Shown piece after piece: positions 1 to 8,639 of a DNA stretch of 64,000 bases. The position numbers and the translations under genes are program-made. The notes beneath the pieces were generated by a model. It saw only the letters and a list, made by a program, of their open reading frames with translations. It did not search any database and was not told where the DNA came from. Every line of letters starts with the position of its first letter. Position 1 is the first letter of the stretch. The stretch is from Actinomadura opuntiae. GTDB taxonomy: Bacteria > Actinomycetota > Actinomycetes > Streptosporangiales > Streptosporangiaceae. The stretch covers positions 248,001 to 312,000 of the forward strand of contig NZ_JASNWF010000010.1 in NCBI RefSeq assembly GCF_030283205.1, read 5' to 3'.

Positions 1-2105
1 GGCGTGGCCTGGACGGTGGTGACGCGTTCCTCCCGGACGAGCCGCACGACGGTCTCGGGGTCGTGCTCGGCTCCCGGAGGAGCGATGACAACGCGGGCCC
101 CCACACTGAGGGGAAGGATCAGCTCAGCGGCGGAGATGTCGAACGTCGGATTCGTCAATGCCAGGACGATGTCCGTCCGGTCGAGTCCCGGGCGTTGCGC
201 CATTGCCCGGAACAGGTGCGCGACAGCATGGTGGGGCACCTCCACGCCCTTGGGGCCACCGGTCGACCCGGACGTATAGATGACATACGCCGGATCGCCG
301 GGACAGGGGAGACCCGCGTCAGCGTGACGGGCGGTCGGGACGGCCTCGCCTTCCCCTGGTTTCACGAACAGGACGGGCCGCCCGGACGGTACCGGTGGGC
401 CAGACACGGAACCGACGAGCAGGGCTGGTTCGGCGTCGGCCAGCAGGCCCGCGAGACGGTTCGGCGGATGTGCGGGATCCAGCGGGAGGTAGGCGGCGCC
501 GGCCCGCCACACTCCCAGCATGGCGACGATCAGCTCAGCGCTGCGCGTCAGGTGCAGGGCGACCAGGTCGCCGCGGCCGACGCCCGCCGCGCGCAGCTGG
601 CCGGCGAACCGCTCGACCCGCCGGTCCAGCTCGCCGTAGGTCAGCGTGCGCGGCCCGTCCAACACCGCCACGGCGCGCGGTGTGCTCGCCGACGCGCGGC
701 GCACCATCTCCGGCGCCGTTCCGTGCTGCCTCGGCTCCGCGGAGACCGGGGCGGCCGCCGGGGTTCTGCCGATCATCCGCAGCTCGCGCAGCGGTGCACC
801 GGGACGGGCCAAGGCGCTGCCGAGGAGTTCCACCACGCAGCGCAGCAGGCATGCCGCGGTCTCCGCGTCGTACAGGCCGGTGCTGTAGTCCAGTTGGAAC
901 CGCAGCCCACCCGAGTCCGGCATCGCCACCGAGAGCGCGAGGTCGGTCTGTATCGCCTTCACGAGTCCCGTCACGTAGCGGCAGTGGGCCTCCTCCAGTT
1001 CCAGTGAGCGCTGTCCCGTCCTGAAGAGCGTGCACAGGGTCTGGAACACCGGTGTGGTGTTCAGTTGCCGCGGGGCTTCTGCCGCGTCGGCGAGCTCCAG
1101 CATCGACACGTCCTGGTGCGCCATGGATGCGAGCAGCTCACGTCGGACGCGTCCCAGGAGCACTTCCATCGGCTCCGTGACGTCGACGGACACCCGCAAC
1201 GGGAACGCCCTTGCGAACAGGCCGACGACCGGCTCCAGGTCCGGCCGGTCCCGCCCCAACGCGGGAACGCCGAACACCACGTCGTCCTGCCCCGCGTACC
1301 TGGCGAGGACGGCGCTCCACACGGCAGCGAACACCATGAACGGCGATGCGCGGCGGGCATTCGCGAACGCGGCCAACCTGTTTCGCAGCCCGTCACCGAA
1401 CCGGACCTCGTGTGCGGCGCCCTCGGTCGCCGCCCCCACTGGACGCGGCCGGTCCGGCCGCACGACGGTGAGCTTCGGCGCCGTTGCGAGCCGTTCCCGC
1501 CAGAAGGCCGCCGTCGCGTCTCGGCGACCGCCGAGACGCTCGGCGTTCTGGCGGCGCGCATGGTCCCGATAGGTGAGGGGCAGGGGTCGAGGCGTCCATG
1601 GTTCCCCGCGCAGGCCGGCGTTGTAGGCGTCACCGATCTCGGCCCACAGGATGCCGAGCGACCAGGCGTCAGCCGCCAGGTGGTGGACGACCAGCATGAT
1701 CACCGAACGGCCTGCCGGGCACCGCCAGAGCAGCGCCCGCAACAGCGGCGGCCGTGTCAGGTCGAACGTACGGGTAGCCTCGGCCCTCGCTTGCTCCCGC
1801 CAGTCCGCAATCCCGCGCGCGTCGATCTCCTCGAACCGCACCCGCGCGGAACGATGGACGCGTGCCTCCGGACGCCCCGCCACCTCATGGAACGTCGTGC
1901 GCAGCGCCTCATGCCTGTCGGCGATGCGTTGCACCGCGGCGGCTAGGACCCCCGCGTCCACGGGGCCGTCGATCTCGTACGCGGCTGCCAGGTTGTGCAT
2001 CGCGGTACCCGGCAGCAGCCGCTCGTGCAGCCACATCGTCTCCTGGACGGGCGGTGGCGCGTACGCGTCCGCCGCCGGAGCCGCCTCGCGTGCGGCGGGC
2101 CTCAC
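1..2105 (-). CDS. NRPS condensation-adenylation protein, 3' end outside window
   Basis: A nonribosomal peptide synthetase module running off the left edge; about 701 codons are visible. A GTG start at 2105 overlaps the stop of the upstream carrier gene as GTGA, which decides the start. Residues about 15-430 form a condensation domain. Its active-site motif at 141-147 reads HHLAADA, with the catalytic second His and the Asp kept and the usual final Gly replaced by Ala. An adenylation domain begins near residue 460. Its phosphate-binding motif YTSGSTGGPKG is at 610-620, and FDISAAE at 655-661 gives the first specificity positions as Asp-Ile-Ala. The rest of the binding pocket is beyond the window, so the substrate cannot be predicted. 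It is the last visible gene of a tightly overlapping operon. It probably condenses the acyl chain held by one of the free carrier proteins upstream with the amino acid it activates itself. Confidence 0.9.
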   Translation of the reverse strand, partial: MRPAAREAAPAADAYAPPPVQETMWLHERLLPGTAMHNLAAAYEIDGPVDAGVLAAAVQRIADRHEALRTTFHEVAGRPEARVHRSARVRFEEIDARGIADWREQARAEATRTFDLTRPPLLRALLWRCPAGRSVIMLVVHHLAADAWSLGILWAEIGDAYNAGLRGEPWTPRPLPLTYRDHARRQNAERLGGRRDATAAFWRERLATAPKLTVVRPDRPRPVGAATEGAAHEVRFGDGLRNRLAAFANARRASPFMVFAAVWSAVLARYAGQDDVVFGVPALGRDRPDLEPVVGLFARAFPLRVSVDVTEPMEVLLGRVRRELLASMAHQDVSMLELADAAEAPRQLNTTPVFQTLCTLFRTGQRSLELEEAHCRYVTGLVKAIQTDLALSVAMPDSGGLRFQLDYSTGLYDAETAACLLRCVVELLGSALARPGAPLRELRMIGRTPAAAPVSAEPRQHGTAPEMVRRASASTPRAVAVLDGPRTLTYGELDRRVERFAGQLRAAGVGRGDLVALHLTRSAELIVAMLGVWRAGAAYLPLDPAHPPNRLAGLLADAEPALLVGSVSGPPVPSGRPVLFVKPGEGEAVPTARHADAGLPCPGDPAYVIYTSGSTGGPKGVEVPHHAVAHLFRAMAQRPGLDRTDIVLALTNPTFDISAAELILPLSVGARVVIAPPGAEHDPETVVRLVREERVTTVQAT

Positions 2106-2545
2106 GAGGCCGTTCCTTCCCCGAGGCCGCAGGCGAGCTGCCGGACCGTCGGCCCCTGGAAGAATGTGATCGGCTGCACGCGGATCTTGAAGCAGTCGGA
2201 CATGCGCGCCAGCGCGCGGACCGCATGCACGGACGTCCCGCCGAGGCGGAAGAAGTCATCGTCGATACCGACCGCGGGCAGCCCCAGCACCTCGGCGAAG
2301 ATGTCCGCGAGCGCCGCTTCGCGCTGGTCGCTCGGCTTCGCTCCCGCAGGGATGGGATAGGTCTCCGGCCTCGGGAGAGCGGCCCGGTCCAGCTTCCCGC
2401 CGGGCGTTCTCGGCAGTTCCGCAAGCTCCACGACCACGCTGGGCACCAGCGCTCCCGGCAGCAACCGGGCGGCGTGCCGGCGCAGCTCGTCGGCGAGATC
2501 ATCTCCGGCCGGACGCCCGGCGGCCATGGGCTCAGCCATCGACAT
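2102..2545 (-). CDS. Adenylation C-terminal subdomain fused to peptidyl carrier protein (second copy)
   Basis: A 147-residue protein that looks like the tail of an NRPS module without its catalytic core. Residues about 15-60 match the C-terminal subdomain of an adenylation domain and end in the A10 motif PRTPGGKLDR, with the catalytic Lys at 51. Residues 75-145 are a carrier domain with FFRLGGTSVHA, and Ser105 is the expected phosphopantetheine site. The start at 2545 overlaps the preceding gene by 14 bases; a second in-frame Met at residue 3 is equally possible. Its neighbour on the 5' side has the same unusual two-part layout. The Lys-containing subdomain could complement a separate adenylation core, or it could be a vestige and the protein may simply serve as a free carrier. 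The fold assignment is firm; the role is inferred. Confidence 0.85.
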   Translation of the reverse strand: MSMAEPMAAGRPAGDDLADELRRHAARLLPGALVPSVVVELAELPRTPGGKLDRAALPRPETYPIPAGAKPSDQREAALADIFAEVLGLPAVGIDDDFFRLGGTSVHAVRALARMSDCFKIRVQPITFFQGPTVRQLACGLGEGTAS

Positions 2546-3077
2546 GCCCGAATCGCCGCGCCAGCCGCGCTACGGTGGCGAGCTCGAACAGGTCTCCCAT
2601 CGCGACGTCCGCTCCCGGTTCCGCGCGGAGCTCGGCGAGGAGTAGGGCCGCTGTCCGCGAGTCGCCCCCGAGCTCGATGAAGTCGTCGTGCACCCCTACC
2701 CACTGGCGGTCGAGGACCCGGCACCAGAGCTCGGCGATGCGCCGCTCGGCGGGTGTGCGCGGCAGTTCGAAGCGATACACGCTGGGCCATGAGGCCAGCC
2801 GTTCGCGCACGGCCGGCGAGTCGACAGCCCCCTCCGGCCCTCGGGGGATCTCCGTCAACAGCGCGATGGTCGCCGGGACCGCCCCGAGTCCGAGCTCCGC
2901 GGCCACGTGCCCTGCCAGCTCGGGCCCGACGGCGTATCCGTGCGGCACCACCAGAGCCGTCCCGCCCTCGCCGATCTCGCCGCGTGGCAGCACCACGGCC
3001 TCGCGGACACCCGGATGGGCCCTGAGCACTTCCTCGACGCGTCGCGTCCCGAGCCCCGGGACGGCCGTGTCATACAT
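2532..3077 (-). CDS. Adenylation C-terminal subdomain fused to peptidyl carrier protein (first copy)
   Basis: A 181-residue protein of the same design as the next gene. Residues about 10-95 resemble the mobile C-terminal subdomain of AMP-forming ligases, but the A10 motif is degraded to GPEGAVDSPA, so the catalytic Lys is missing. Residues 105-178 are a carrier domain with DDFIELGGDSRTA and the modifiable Ser at 140. The start at 3077 overlaps the AMP-ligase gene by 8 bases, so translation is probably coupled. The missing Lys makes independent adenylation very unlikely. The preserved carrier Ser suggests it is loaded by the neighbouring ligase (3070-4542). Stand-alone carriers loaded by acyl-CoA-synthetase-like enzymes are known in pyrrolamide pathways such as congocidine; that is an analogy, not an identification. 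Confidence 0.85.
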   Translation of the reverse strand: MYDTAVPGLGTRRVEEVLRAHPGVREAVVLPRGEIGEGGTALVVPHGYAVGPELAGHVAAELGLGAVPATIALLTEIPRGPEGAVDSPAVRERLASWPSVYRFELPRTPAERRIAELWCRVLDRQWVGVHDDFIELGGDSRTAALLLAELRAEPGADVAMGDLFELATVARLARRFGHVDG

Positions 3078-4542
3078 CTGTCACCTCCTGTTCGGCGAGG
3101 CGGCGCCGCTGCAGCTTGCCCGCCTCCGTGCGAGGCAACTCCGAGACGAACCGCACCGCCCACGGCACCTTGTGCGGAGCGAGCAGACGGCGCGCGAACG
3201 CTGTCACGCCGGCCTCGGTGAGCACGCTGCCCGGCCGCCTGATCACCAGGGCGAGCACGCGGCCGCCGAGATGCTCGTCCGCCCGGCCGACGACCGCGAC
3301 GTCGAGGATGTCGGGATGCTCGGCGAGCGCCGCTTCGACCTCCGCGGGGTAGACGTTGCCGCCACCGACGATCACCATGTCGTGGCGCCGGGCGGCGAGG
3401 TACAGATAGCCGCCGGTGTCCAGGCGTCCGACGTCGCCGACGCTGGCGAAGCCGTCCACCGTCCAGCGCAGTCCGGTGGACGGCGCACCGAGTTCCCTGC
3501 CGACGGCGTCGCGCCCGGTGGTGCGGCGCATGAACACCTCGCCCTCGACGCCGGCCGGGACGAGCCGACCGGCTTCGTCGACGATGCGAATCTGCGTGCA
3601 GAACCCCCGGCCGACGCTTCCCGGCCGCTCCAGCCACTCGTCTCCGCGCAAGACAGTGGTCCCGACCGCCTCCGTGGCCCCATAGACCTCGTACAGGCGC
3701 GTGGGGCCGAGCAGGTCGATCCAGGCCCGCTTGACCTCGGCGGGGCAGGGCGCGGCCGTGTGCATCACCGCGTTGAGCGAGCGCAGCGAGAACGCGGACC
3801 GCCCCGCGGCCAGCAGGCCCCACTGGAGATGGACGGGGGCGAGCTGCGCCCACTGGACGGCGTGCTCGTCGATCGCACGGAGCATCCGGCGCGGGTCGAA
3901 GCGCGGCAGCACGACTAGGGTGTTGCCGTCCAGCAGGCCCTCCCAGCAGCACATGAACGGTGCGGCATGGTGTAGGGGCCCCGCGATGAGCTGGCGCTGC
4001 CCGCTCCGCCAACCGACGGCCCGCAGCATCGCGTTCGGCACCCGTACCGGGTCGTGATCGAGCCGGCGAGGGTGTTCGATCAGCCGGGGAGTCCCGGACG
4101 AGCCGCCCGTGGCCAGTAGGTAACCCCCGGCGCGTTGCGAGCCGGACCACCCGTCCGGTGACGGGTCGCAGAGCGCCGCGTCCTCCAGCCGCACCGCGGA
4201 CCGGTGCACGGTCAGGGCGTCCAGGAGTCTGCTCGACTCCGCCGCCGGCATCAGCGGGTCCACGGGCAGGAACGGCAGCCGCGCCCGCATGCAGGCCGCC
4301 AACGCGATCACGGTTCGCGCGTCGTTTGCGGCGTCGATCAGCACCACGGGCGGGCGAGGCGCTGCGGCGACCGGACCCGCCAGCCGCGCGGCGAGGTCAG
4401 CCGAGGCCGCGTCGAGCTCCTCCCAGCGGACGACCGCGTCCGAAGCGTCCGGCCCGCCGTCGACGATCACCGCGGGTTCGTCCGGACGTTCGCGCGCCAG
4501 TGCCCGGAACCGCATGTCCGCCGGGACGGCAGCGCCGGTCAT
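3070..4542 (-). CDS. Stand-alone AMP-dependent acid ligase (adenylation enzyme)
   Basis: A complete 490-residue member of the ANL superfamily (acyl-CoA synthetases and NRPS adenylation domains). The phosphate-binding loop is at 143-153 (LATGGSSGTPR, with Arg where Lys is usual). The adenine motif YGATE is at 287-291, the ribose-binding Asp lies in the SVGDVG segment near 370, the hinge follows near 385, and the A10 Lys is at 476 in TEAGKLQRR. All catalytic elements are therefore present. It probably adenylates a carboxylic acid starter or building block and passes it to one of the two free carrier proteins encoded immediately downstream. The ATG at 4542 overlaps the stop of the condensation-like gene (ATGA). 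The substrate cannot be read from the sequence. Confidence 0.9.
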   Translation of the reverse strand: MTGAAVPADMRFRALARERPDEPAVIVDGGPDASDAVVRWEELDAASADLAARLAGPVAAAPRPPVVLIDAANDARTVIALAACMRARLPFLPVDPLMPAAESSRLLDALTVHRSAVRLEDAALCDPSPDGWSGSQRAGGYLLATGGSSGTPRLIEHPRRLDHDPVRVPNAMLRAVGWRSGQRQLIAGPLHHAAPFMCCWEGLLDGNTLVVLPRFDPRRMLRAIDEHAVQWAQLAPVHLQWGLLAAGRSAFSLRSLNAVMHTAAPCPAEVKRAWIDLLGPTRLYEVYGATEAVGTTVLRGDEWLERPGSVGRGFCTQIRIVDEAGRLVPAGVEGEVFMRRTTGRDAVGRELGAPSTGLRWTVDGFASVGDVGRLDTGGYLYLAARRHDMVIVGGGNVYPAEVEAALAEHPDILDVAVVGRADEHLGGRVLALVIRRPGSVLTEAGVTAFARRLLAPHKVPWAVRFVSELPRTEAGKLQRRRLAEQEVTDV

Positions 4543-6179
4543 CGCCCGCTCCTGCCGGACTCCCGTCGCAGGTCGACCGCGACCGACCGGAGACTCACCG
4601 GGGTCTCGACGTGCGCGGCGCGCAACCCGCCGTATCCGCGATCGGTGAGCGCGCGCACCATGCGGGGCACCCGCCGTATCCGCCCCCCGGCCCCTACGTA
4701 GTCATGGTCGAGATCGACCTGGGCCGCTCCTTCGTGTGCGGCCAGGAAGGCTTCGCGCAACGCCCGTTCCGCGGCGGGAGCCGCCGTGCCGCAACTGGCC
4801 GGCGCTGTCGGCACGCTCGGTTCCTCCGTGCCCGCCGGTTCGAGCCCGATCGCCTTGCCGAACTCCTCGCAGCGCATTTCGCCGACGGTCGCGTCGGCCA
4901 GACGGAACAGGGTGCGCACCGTCCAGGACAAAAGCCGGTCGATCTCGGCGCTGGGTGCGAGTGCGGTGTCCGCGTCGAGCATGAGCACCAGCTCCTCGCC
5001 GAGCACCTGCGCCTTGAACAGGCCATAACCGGGGCGCCCTTGATCGCTGCCTCCGTGCTCGACCGGCGGTTCCACGCACTCCGTCAGCGGTTCGCCCGAG
5101 AGGAACGCTATGGTGTGCGCGGACACAAAGTCGTAGTCGATCTGGAAGCCGGGAACAAGCCCGCGTCCGCGCACGGCCCGCACCACGGTCTCGCGGAACT
5201 CGTCGGGCGGGTACTCGGAGTGGGCGTAGGCGTTCAGGGACTCTCGCCACGTGCGCTGCACCACGTCCGCCATGACGGGGTCGCCGGACAAGTCGAGCAC
5301 CAGGTGGGCCGGCTGGTAAAGCCCGAGGATGCCCGTCCGCTCGGCCGGCGTCGTCCTGTTCGCGGACATGCTGCGAATGGGCACGCTGGATCGTCCCGTG
5401 CGCAGCACCAGCACAGCCGCGAAGGCGGCGAGCACGATGGTCGGTAGCGTCACTCGGTTGATCCGGGCAGCGTGGACGGAGTGGGCCAGCAGCGACGCCG
5501 AACGCGTCGCCGCCGCCACGTACCTGGGCTTTCCAGGCGCCGCCGGACGGGTGAACAACGGCCCGGAAGCCCTCTCGAAAACCTCGGCGAGGCCGGCCAG
5601 CGCTGCGTTGGCCTTGGCCTGTCCGGCAGGGGACCGTTCGTGATCCGCGCGGGCGAGCGGTTGCAGACGTGCCTCAAGGGGAGACGCGCCGCGACCGCGG
5701 AGTTCCGCCAGGAACCGGCGATGCAGTTCAGCGGTCGCCCAACCGTCCATCACCATCCGGTCACCGGCGAAACCGACGGCGGACACCCGTCCCTCTTTGA
5801 CGCCGAGGACCGCTCGCCAGCGCGGCAGGTCCGGATCGCCGGACCCCGGGCGGCGGAAGCCGCCGAGCGCCCCGGCGATGTCCCGGCGGAGTCGGCCCAG
5901 CGGGATGGAGAGGACCGGCGGCGGCAGCGCGCCGGGAGCGTGAAGCCGCTGGTGGGGCAGGCCGTCCCCGCCCATGGGGAGGGCGGTGCGTAGGGACTCG
6001 TACCGGACCGAGAGTTTCGCGAAGATCCCGCTTACGACGTCGGCCGGGGGACGGTCCGGCAGGTACCAGACGTCTGCCGTCGGCGGATACGACCTGTCCG
6101 GTGAATCCCAGTACTGATTCCACCAGACGGCCTCCTGGTACCAGGTGAGGGGCCCCTGCCGTGCCGTCGTCCCGCTCAT
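4539..6179 (-). CDS. Stand-alone condensation-like protein with degenerate carrier tail
   Basis: A 546-residue protein with the two lobes of an NRPS condensation domain. The N-terminal LTWYQEAVWW resembles the C1 motif, and the C-terminal lobe has a long hydrophobic helix followed by MSANRTTPAE, as in condensation domains. At the active-site position (139-147) it reads GDRMVMDGW. The terminal DG is kept, but the histidines including the catalytic one are replaced, so classical amide formation is doubtful. The last 60 residues (VDLDHDYVGAGGRIRR) look like a carrier domain whose phosphopantetheine Ser is gone. It may be a docking or structural partner, or a condensation enzyme of altered chemistry. 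The start overlaps the permease stop as TGATG, and the gene lies between transporter and ligase genes in one operon. Confidence 0.8.
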   Translation of the reverse strand: MSGTTARQGPLTWYQEAVWWNQYWDSPDRSYPPTADVWYLPDRPPADVVSGIFAKLSVRYESLRTALPMGGDGLPHQRLHAPGALPPPVLSIPLGRLRRDIAGALGGFRRPGSGDPDLPRWRAVLGVKEGRVSAVGFAGDRMVMDGWATAELHRRFLAELRGRGASPLEARLQPLARADHERSPAGQAKANAALAGLAEVFERASGPLFTRPAAPGKPRYVAAATRSASLLAHSVHAARINRVTLPTIVLAAFAAVLVLRTGRSSVPIRSMSANRTTPAERTGILGLYQPAHLVLDLSGDPVMADVVQRTWRESLNAYAHSEYPPDEFRETVVRAVRGRGLVPGFQIDYDFVSAHTIAFLSGEPLTECVEPPVEHGGSDQGRPGYGLFKAQVLGEELVLMLDADTALAPSAEIDRLLSWTVRTLFRLADATVGEMRCEEFGKAIGLEPAGTEEPSVPTAPASCGTAAPAAERALREAFLAAHEGAAQVDLDHDYVGAGGRIRRVPRMVRALTDRGYGGLRAAHVETPVSLRSVAVDLRRESGRSGR

Positions 6180-7015
6180 CAGAAGAGCCCCAGCTTTCCC
6201 GTCCTGCGCCCGTGCCGGACGCTCACCCAGAGCAGCGCCATGGCCAGCGCGGCGGCGGCGAAGGCTTCCACAAGCAGGAGTGCGAGACCAGGGAGCCGGT
6301 CAAGGAGGCTCTCGTGCCCGACCGTTACGGCGCGCAAGGCGTCCAGCGCCTGCGTCGGCGGCAACGCTTCTCCTACGGCCCGAAGCGGGACGGGCAGGAC
6401 GGCCAGCGGGTAGGTCACCCCGCAGAGGAGGGTGAACGCCCCCCGCGTGATCTGCAGCAGGCCGGACGTGTCCTGCAGGGACAGCGAGACCGTCGCGAAC
6501 ATGGCGCCGAGTGCCATGAGCACGGGGAAGGCGAACGCGAGCACCGTGAGCCAGCGGGCGAGGTCTCCCCAGCCGAGCGGGACGCCGAACAGCAACCGCA
6601 TCGATGCCGCGGCGCTGACGAAGATCACCAGCACGGGGACGACCTGTGCGGGAACACCGCCGAACAGCAGGGTGAAGCGGGATGCCGGGCTGGCGAACAC
6701 GGTCTCGAAGGAGCCTCTCTGGCGCTCCTGGCGCAGCGCCAGTCCTGGTCCCCAGAGGACAGCGGTGATCCACAGGTAGACCGACCAGCCGATATAGAGG
6801 AAGGCGACGTAATCGTCCGTACCCGCCCGGCGCTCGAACGCGGCGACGGACGCGGACCCGCTGCTGAAGGCCGTCGCTTGGGCGATATACGCGAGCGGTA
6901 GCAGCAGCATCCACAGCGACAGCGCCACGATATCTGCCGGATACCGGCGCATCAGCAGCAACTCCTTGCGGGTCGTCGCGGCGATCGCGCGCATCTCGCC
7001 CCTGACACGGTTCAC
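6179..7015 (-). CDS. ABC-2 type transporter permease
   Basis: A 278-residue integral membrane protein with about six hydrophobic segments, the usual size and layout of ABC-2 (DrrB-like) permeases. A cytoplasmic N-terminus with MRAIAATTRKELLLMRR precedes the first membrane helix, and a QERQRGSFETVFASP segment matches the coupling region of this family. I chose GTG 7015 as start because it overlaps the ATPase stop (GTGA); the longer frame upstream is antisense to the ATPase's end. An internal ATG seven codons later is possible. With the ATPase it probably exports or confers resistance to the peptide made by the downstream NRPS genes. Confidence 0.88.
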   Translation of the reverse strand: MNRVRGEMRAIAATTRKELLLMRRYPADIVALSLWMLLLPLAYIAQATAFSSGSASVAAFERRAGTDDYVAFLYIGWSVYLWITAVLWGPGLALRQERQRGSFETVFASPASRFTLLFGGVPAQVVPVLVIFVSAAASMRLLFGVPLGWGDLARWLTVLAFAFPVLMALGAMFATVSLSLQDTSGLLQITRGAFTLLCGVTYPLAVLPVPLRAVGEALPPTQALDALRAVTVGHESLLDRLPGLALLLVEAFAAAALAMALLWVSVRHGRRTGKLGLF

Positions 7016-8031
7016 CCGGATTCCCCGGGAGCGGTGACTGCGAGGAACACGTCGTGCAGCGTCACCGGCTCGATGTCCACCCCGCGGATCGTCGCGCCGT
7101 GCCGGGTTCCCGCCTCTACCAGCCGGGGCAGCAGGTCCACTCCGGGGGCGAGATGCAGGGTCATCTCGATCTCTGGGCCGTTGATGGCCTTGTCCGCCAC
7201 CGTGGCGAAACCGCCGACGGTCTCCAGCAGGTCGCAATCTCTGGCCGAACCAGGCAGGCCGAGTCGGACGCGAGCGACCTGGGTGGCCCTGACCAGCCTC
7301 TTTAGGTCGGCGGGGGAACCGAGCCGGGCGACGCGCCCCCGGTCGATGATGGCGATCCGATCGCAGACCTGATCGGCCTCCGCCATGTCGTGCGTGGTGA
7401 TCAGGACGCTGTGCCCGGCGTCCCGCAACCGGCGAACGTGCATGCGCAGCCGCTCGGCCGAACGCGGGTCGAGGCCGGAGGTGGGCTCGTCGAGAAGGAG
7501 CACCGCAGGCTGCTGGAGGAGAGCCCGCGCCAGGGAAAGGCGTTGCCGCATCCCCGTCGAGTACCGCTCTGCGTAGTCATCGGCACGATCGAGGAGCTCC
7601 ATATCGTGCAGCACCTCCTCGATCCGTCGCGATATGTCCCTTGGCGGTAGGTGGTAGAGAGCCGCGAAATATTCCAGGTTCTCCCTGCCGGTCAGCTTCC
7701 AGTAGACGCTCCGCTCGCCGCCGAGCACCACACCGAGGCGGCGCCGCGCGGTCCGCGGATGCTTGGCCGCGTCGATCCCGCATACCTCGACAGTGCCGCG
7801 GGTCGGCTCGAGCAGCGTCGCGATCACGCGTACGGCGGTGGACTTTCCGGCCCCATTCGGCCCCACGAGCCCGAATACCTCGCGGTTGCCGACCGCGAAG
7901 TTCATGCCGTCGATCGCGGCGAACTCGCGCCGGGTATCGGGCGCCCGGCGGATGCGGTCAGCGAGGGTCCGCCGTCCCTGCCGGAAGACCTTGGTCACGT
8001 TCACCAGCGCTACTGCGGCGGTGGCATTCAC
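7012..8031 (-). CDS. ABC transporter ATP-binding protein, DrrA-like
   Basis: A 339-residue nucleotide-binding subunit. Walker A GPNGAGKST lies near residues 57-65, the signature YSTGMRQRLSLA near 158-168, Walker B LLLDEPTSGLD at 178-188, and the switch His in ITTHD at 214. The roughly 110-residue C-terminal extension is typical of drug-resistance ATPases of the DrrA group. This is the first gene of the NRPS operon; six more genes follow with overlapping starts and stops. About 270 bases separate it from the first mobile-element remnant, so the operon promoter should lie in 8032-8300, but I see no convincing -35/-10 pair there. Confidence 0.92.
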   Translation of the reverse strand: MNATAAVALVNVTKVFRQGRRTLADRIRRAPDTRREFAAIDGMNFAVGNREVFGLVGPNGAGKSTAVRVIATLLEPTRGTVEVCGIDAAKHPRTARRRLGVVLGGERSVYWKLTGRENLEYFAALYHLPPRDISRRIEEVLHDMELLDRADDYAERYSTGMRQRLSLARALLQQPAVLLLDEPTSGLDPRSAERLRMHVRRLRDAGHSVLITTHDMAEADQVCDRIAIIDRGRVARLGSPADLKRLVRATQVARVRLGLPGSARDCDLLETVGGFATVADKAINGPEIEMTLHLAPGVDLLPRLVEAGTRHGATIRGVDIEPVTLHDVFLAVTAPGESG

Positions 8032-8304
8032 CGGGCGCGCTCCCGGCAGCCCATGACCACTCCTGTCCTCATGGGGCCTAAGTCGATCAAGAGAGCGTCA
8101 CGCGCGACAAGTCACTATTCGAATGTCAGGAGCCGGTCCCACGATCTCATGTCATACAAATAGGTCGTTCGAAGGGACTGTCTGAAAAAGTCCGTGTCAG
8201 GACCCGCATCAGTTCACCGGCCCGGTAGCTGATGTGCGGGACCACCGCGGCGACCGTTTCCGGTACCGCGGCGGCGACCCGCGGCCGGCTAACCAGGGTT
8301 AATT
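8032..8304. other. Leader region of the NRPS operon
   Basis: No gene is supported here. The stretch must contain the promoter for the leftward operon starting at 8031, but no clear hexamers or operator palindrome stood out. The right half borders the IS630 remnant and may include its former terminal sequence. Confidence 0.4.
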
Positions 8305-8625
8305 GGTGATGGCGGGTGTGGCAGCAGTTGCCCGGTGGGGCGATCGTGGTCTGGAACAACCTGGACATCCACCACTCGGCCGCGATACGCGCGTTCATCG
8401 ATGCCCACACCGGCTGGCTCACGGTGCTCTACCTGCCGGCCTACGCCCCCGACCTCAACCCCACCGTGAACGTGTGGTCCCGGGCTGAAACGCTCCATGG
8501 CCAACTTCCTGGCTACTGCCCTGGACCACCTCACCAGCATGATCAAGCACCGACTCAAAGTCATCCAGCACCACCCCGAGGTGATCGACGGTTGCCTAAC
8601 AACCACAGGCCACACCCTTAACCGG
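8305..8625 (+). pseudogene. IS630-family transposase, C-terminal remnant
   Basis: The translation from about 8316 matches the last third of IS630-type DDE transposases. It includes an FIDAHTGWLTVLYLPAYAP segment followed by DLNPTVNVW. The catalytic Asp of the usual WDNL motif is Asn here (VVWNNLD), and the conserved Glu after LNP is lost. A frameshift near 8480 moves the rest (SMANFLATALDHLTSMIKH) to another frame. The N-terminal two thirds are missing. It is inactive and marks an old insertion that truncates the adjacent P450 gene. Confidence 0.8.
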
Positions 8626-8639
8626 CCGGGCTACCGAGC

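Noticed and set aside
2098..2680. Long plus-strand frames through the NRPS region as real genes
   Set aside because: They lack ribosome sites and motifs, whereas the minus strand shows condensation, adenylation and carrier signatures in an overlapping gene order.
1..8031. Assignment as a pyrrolamide (congocidine/distamycin-type) cluster
   Set aside because: Free ligase, free carriers and free condensation protein are reminiscent, but no pyrrole precursor genes are visible and the conventional C-A module does not fit; kept only as an analogy.
8140..8290. Terminal inverted repeat of the IS630 element
   Set aside because: The sequence before the remnant has no matching inverted partner after 8625 that I could find, so no element boundary is claimed.
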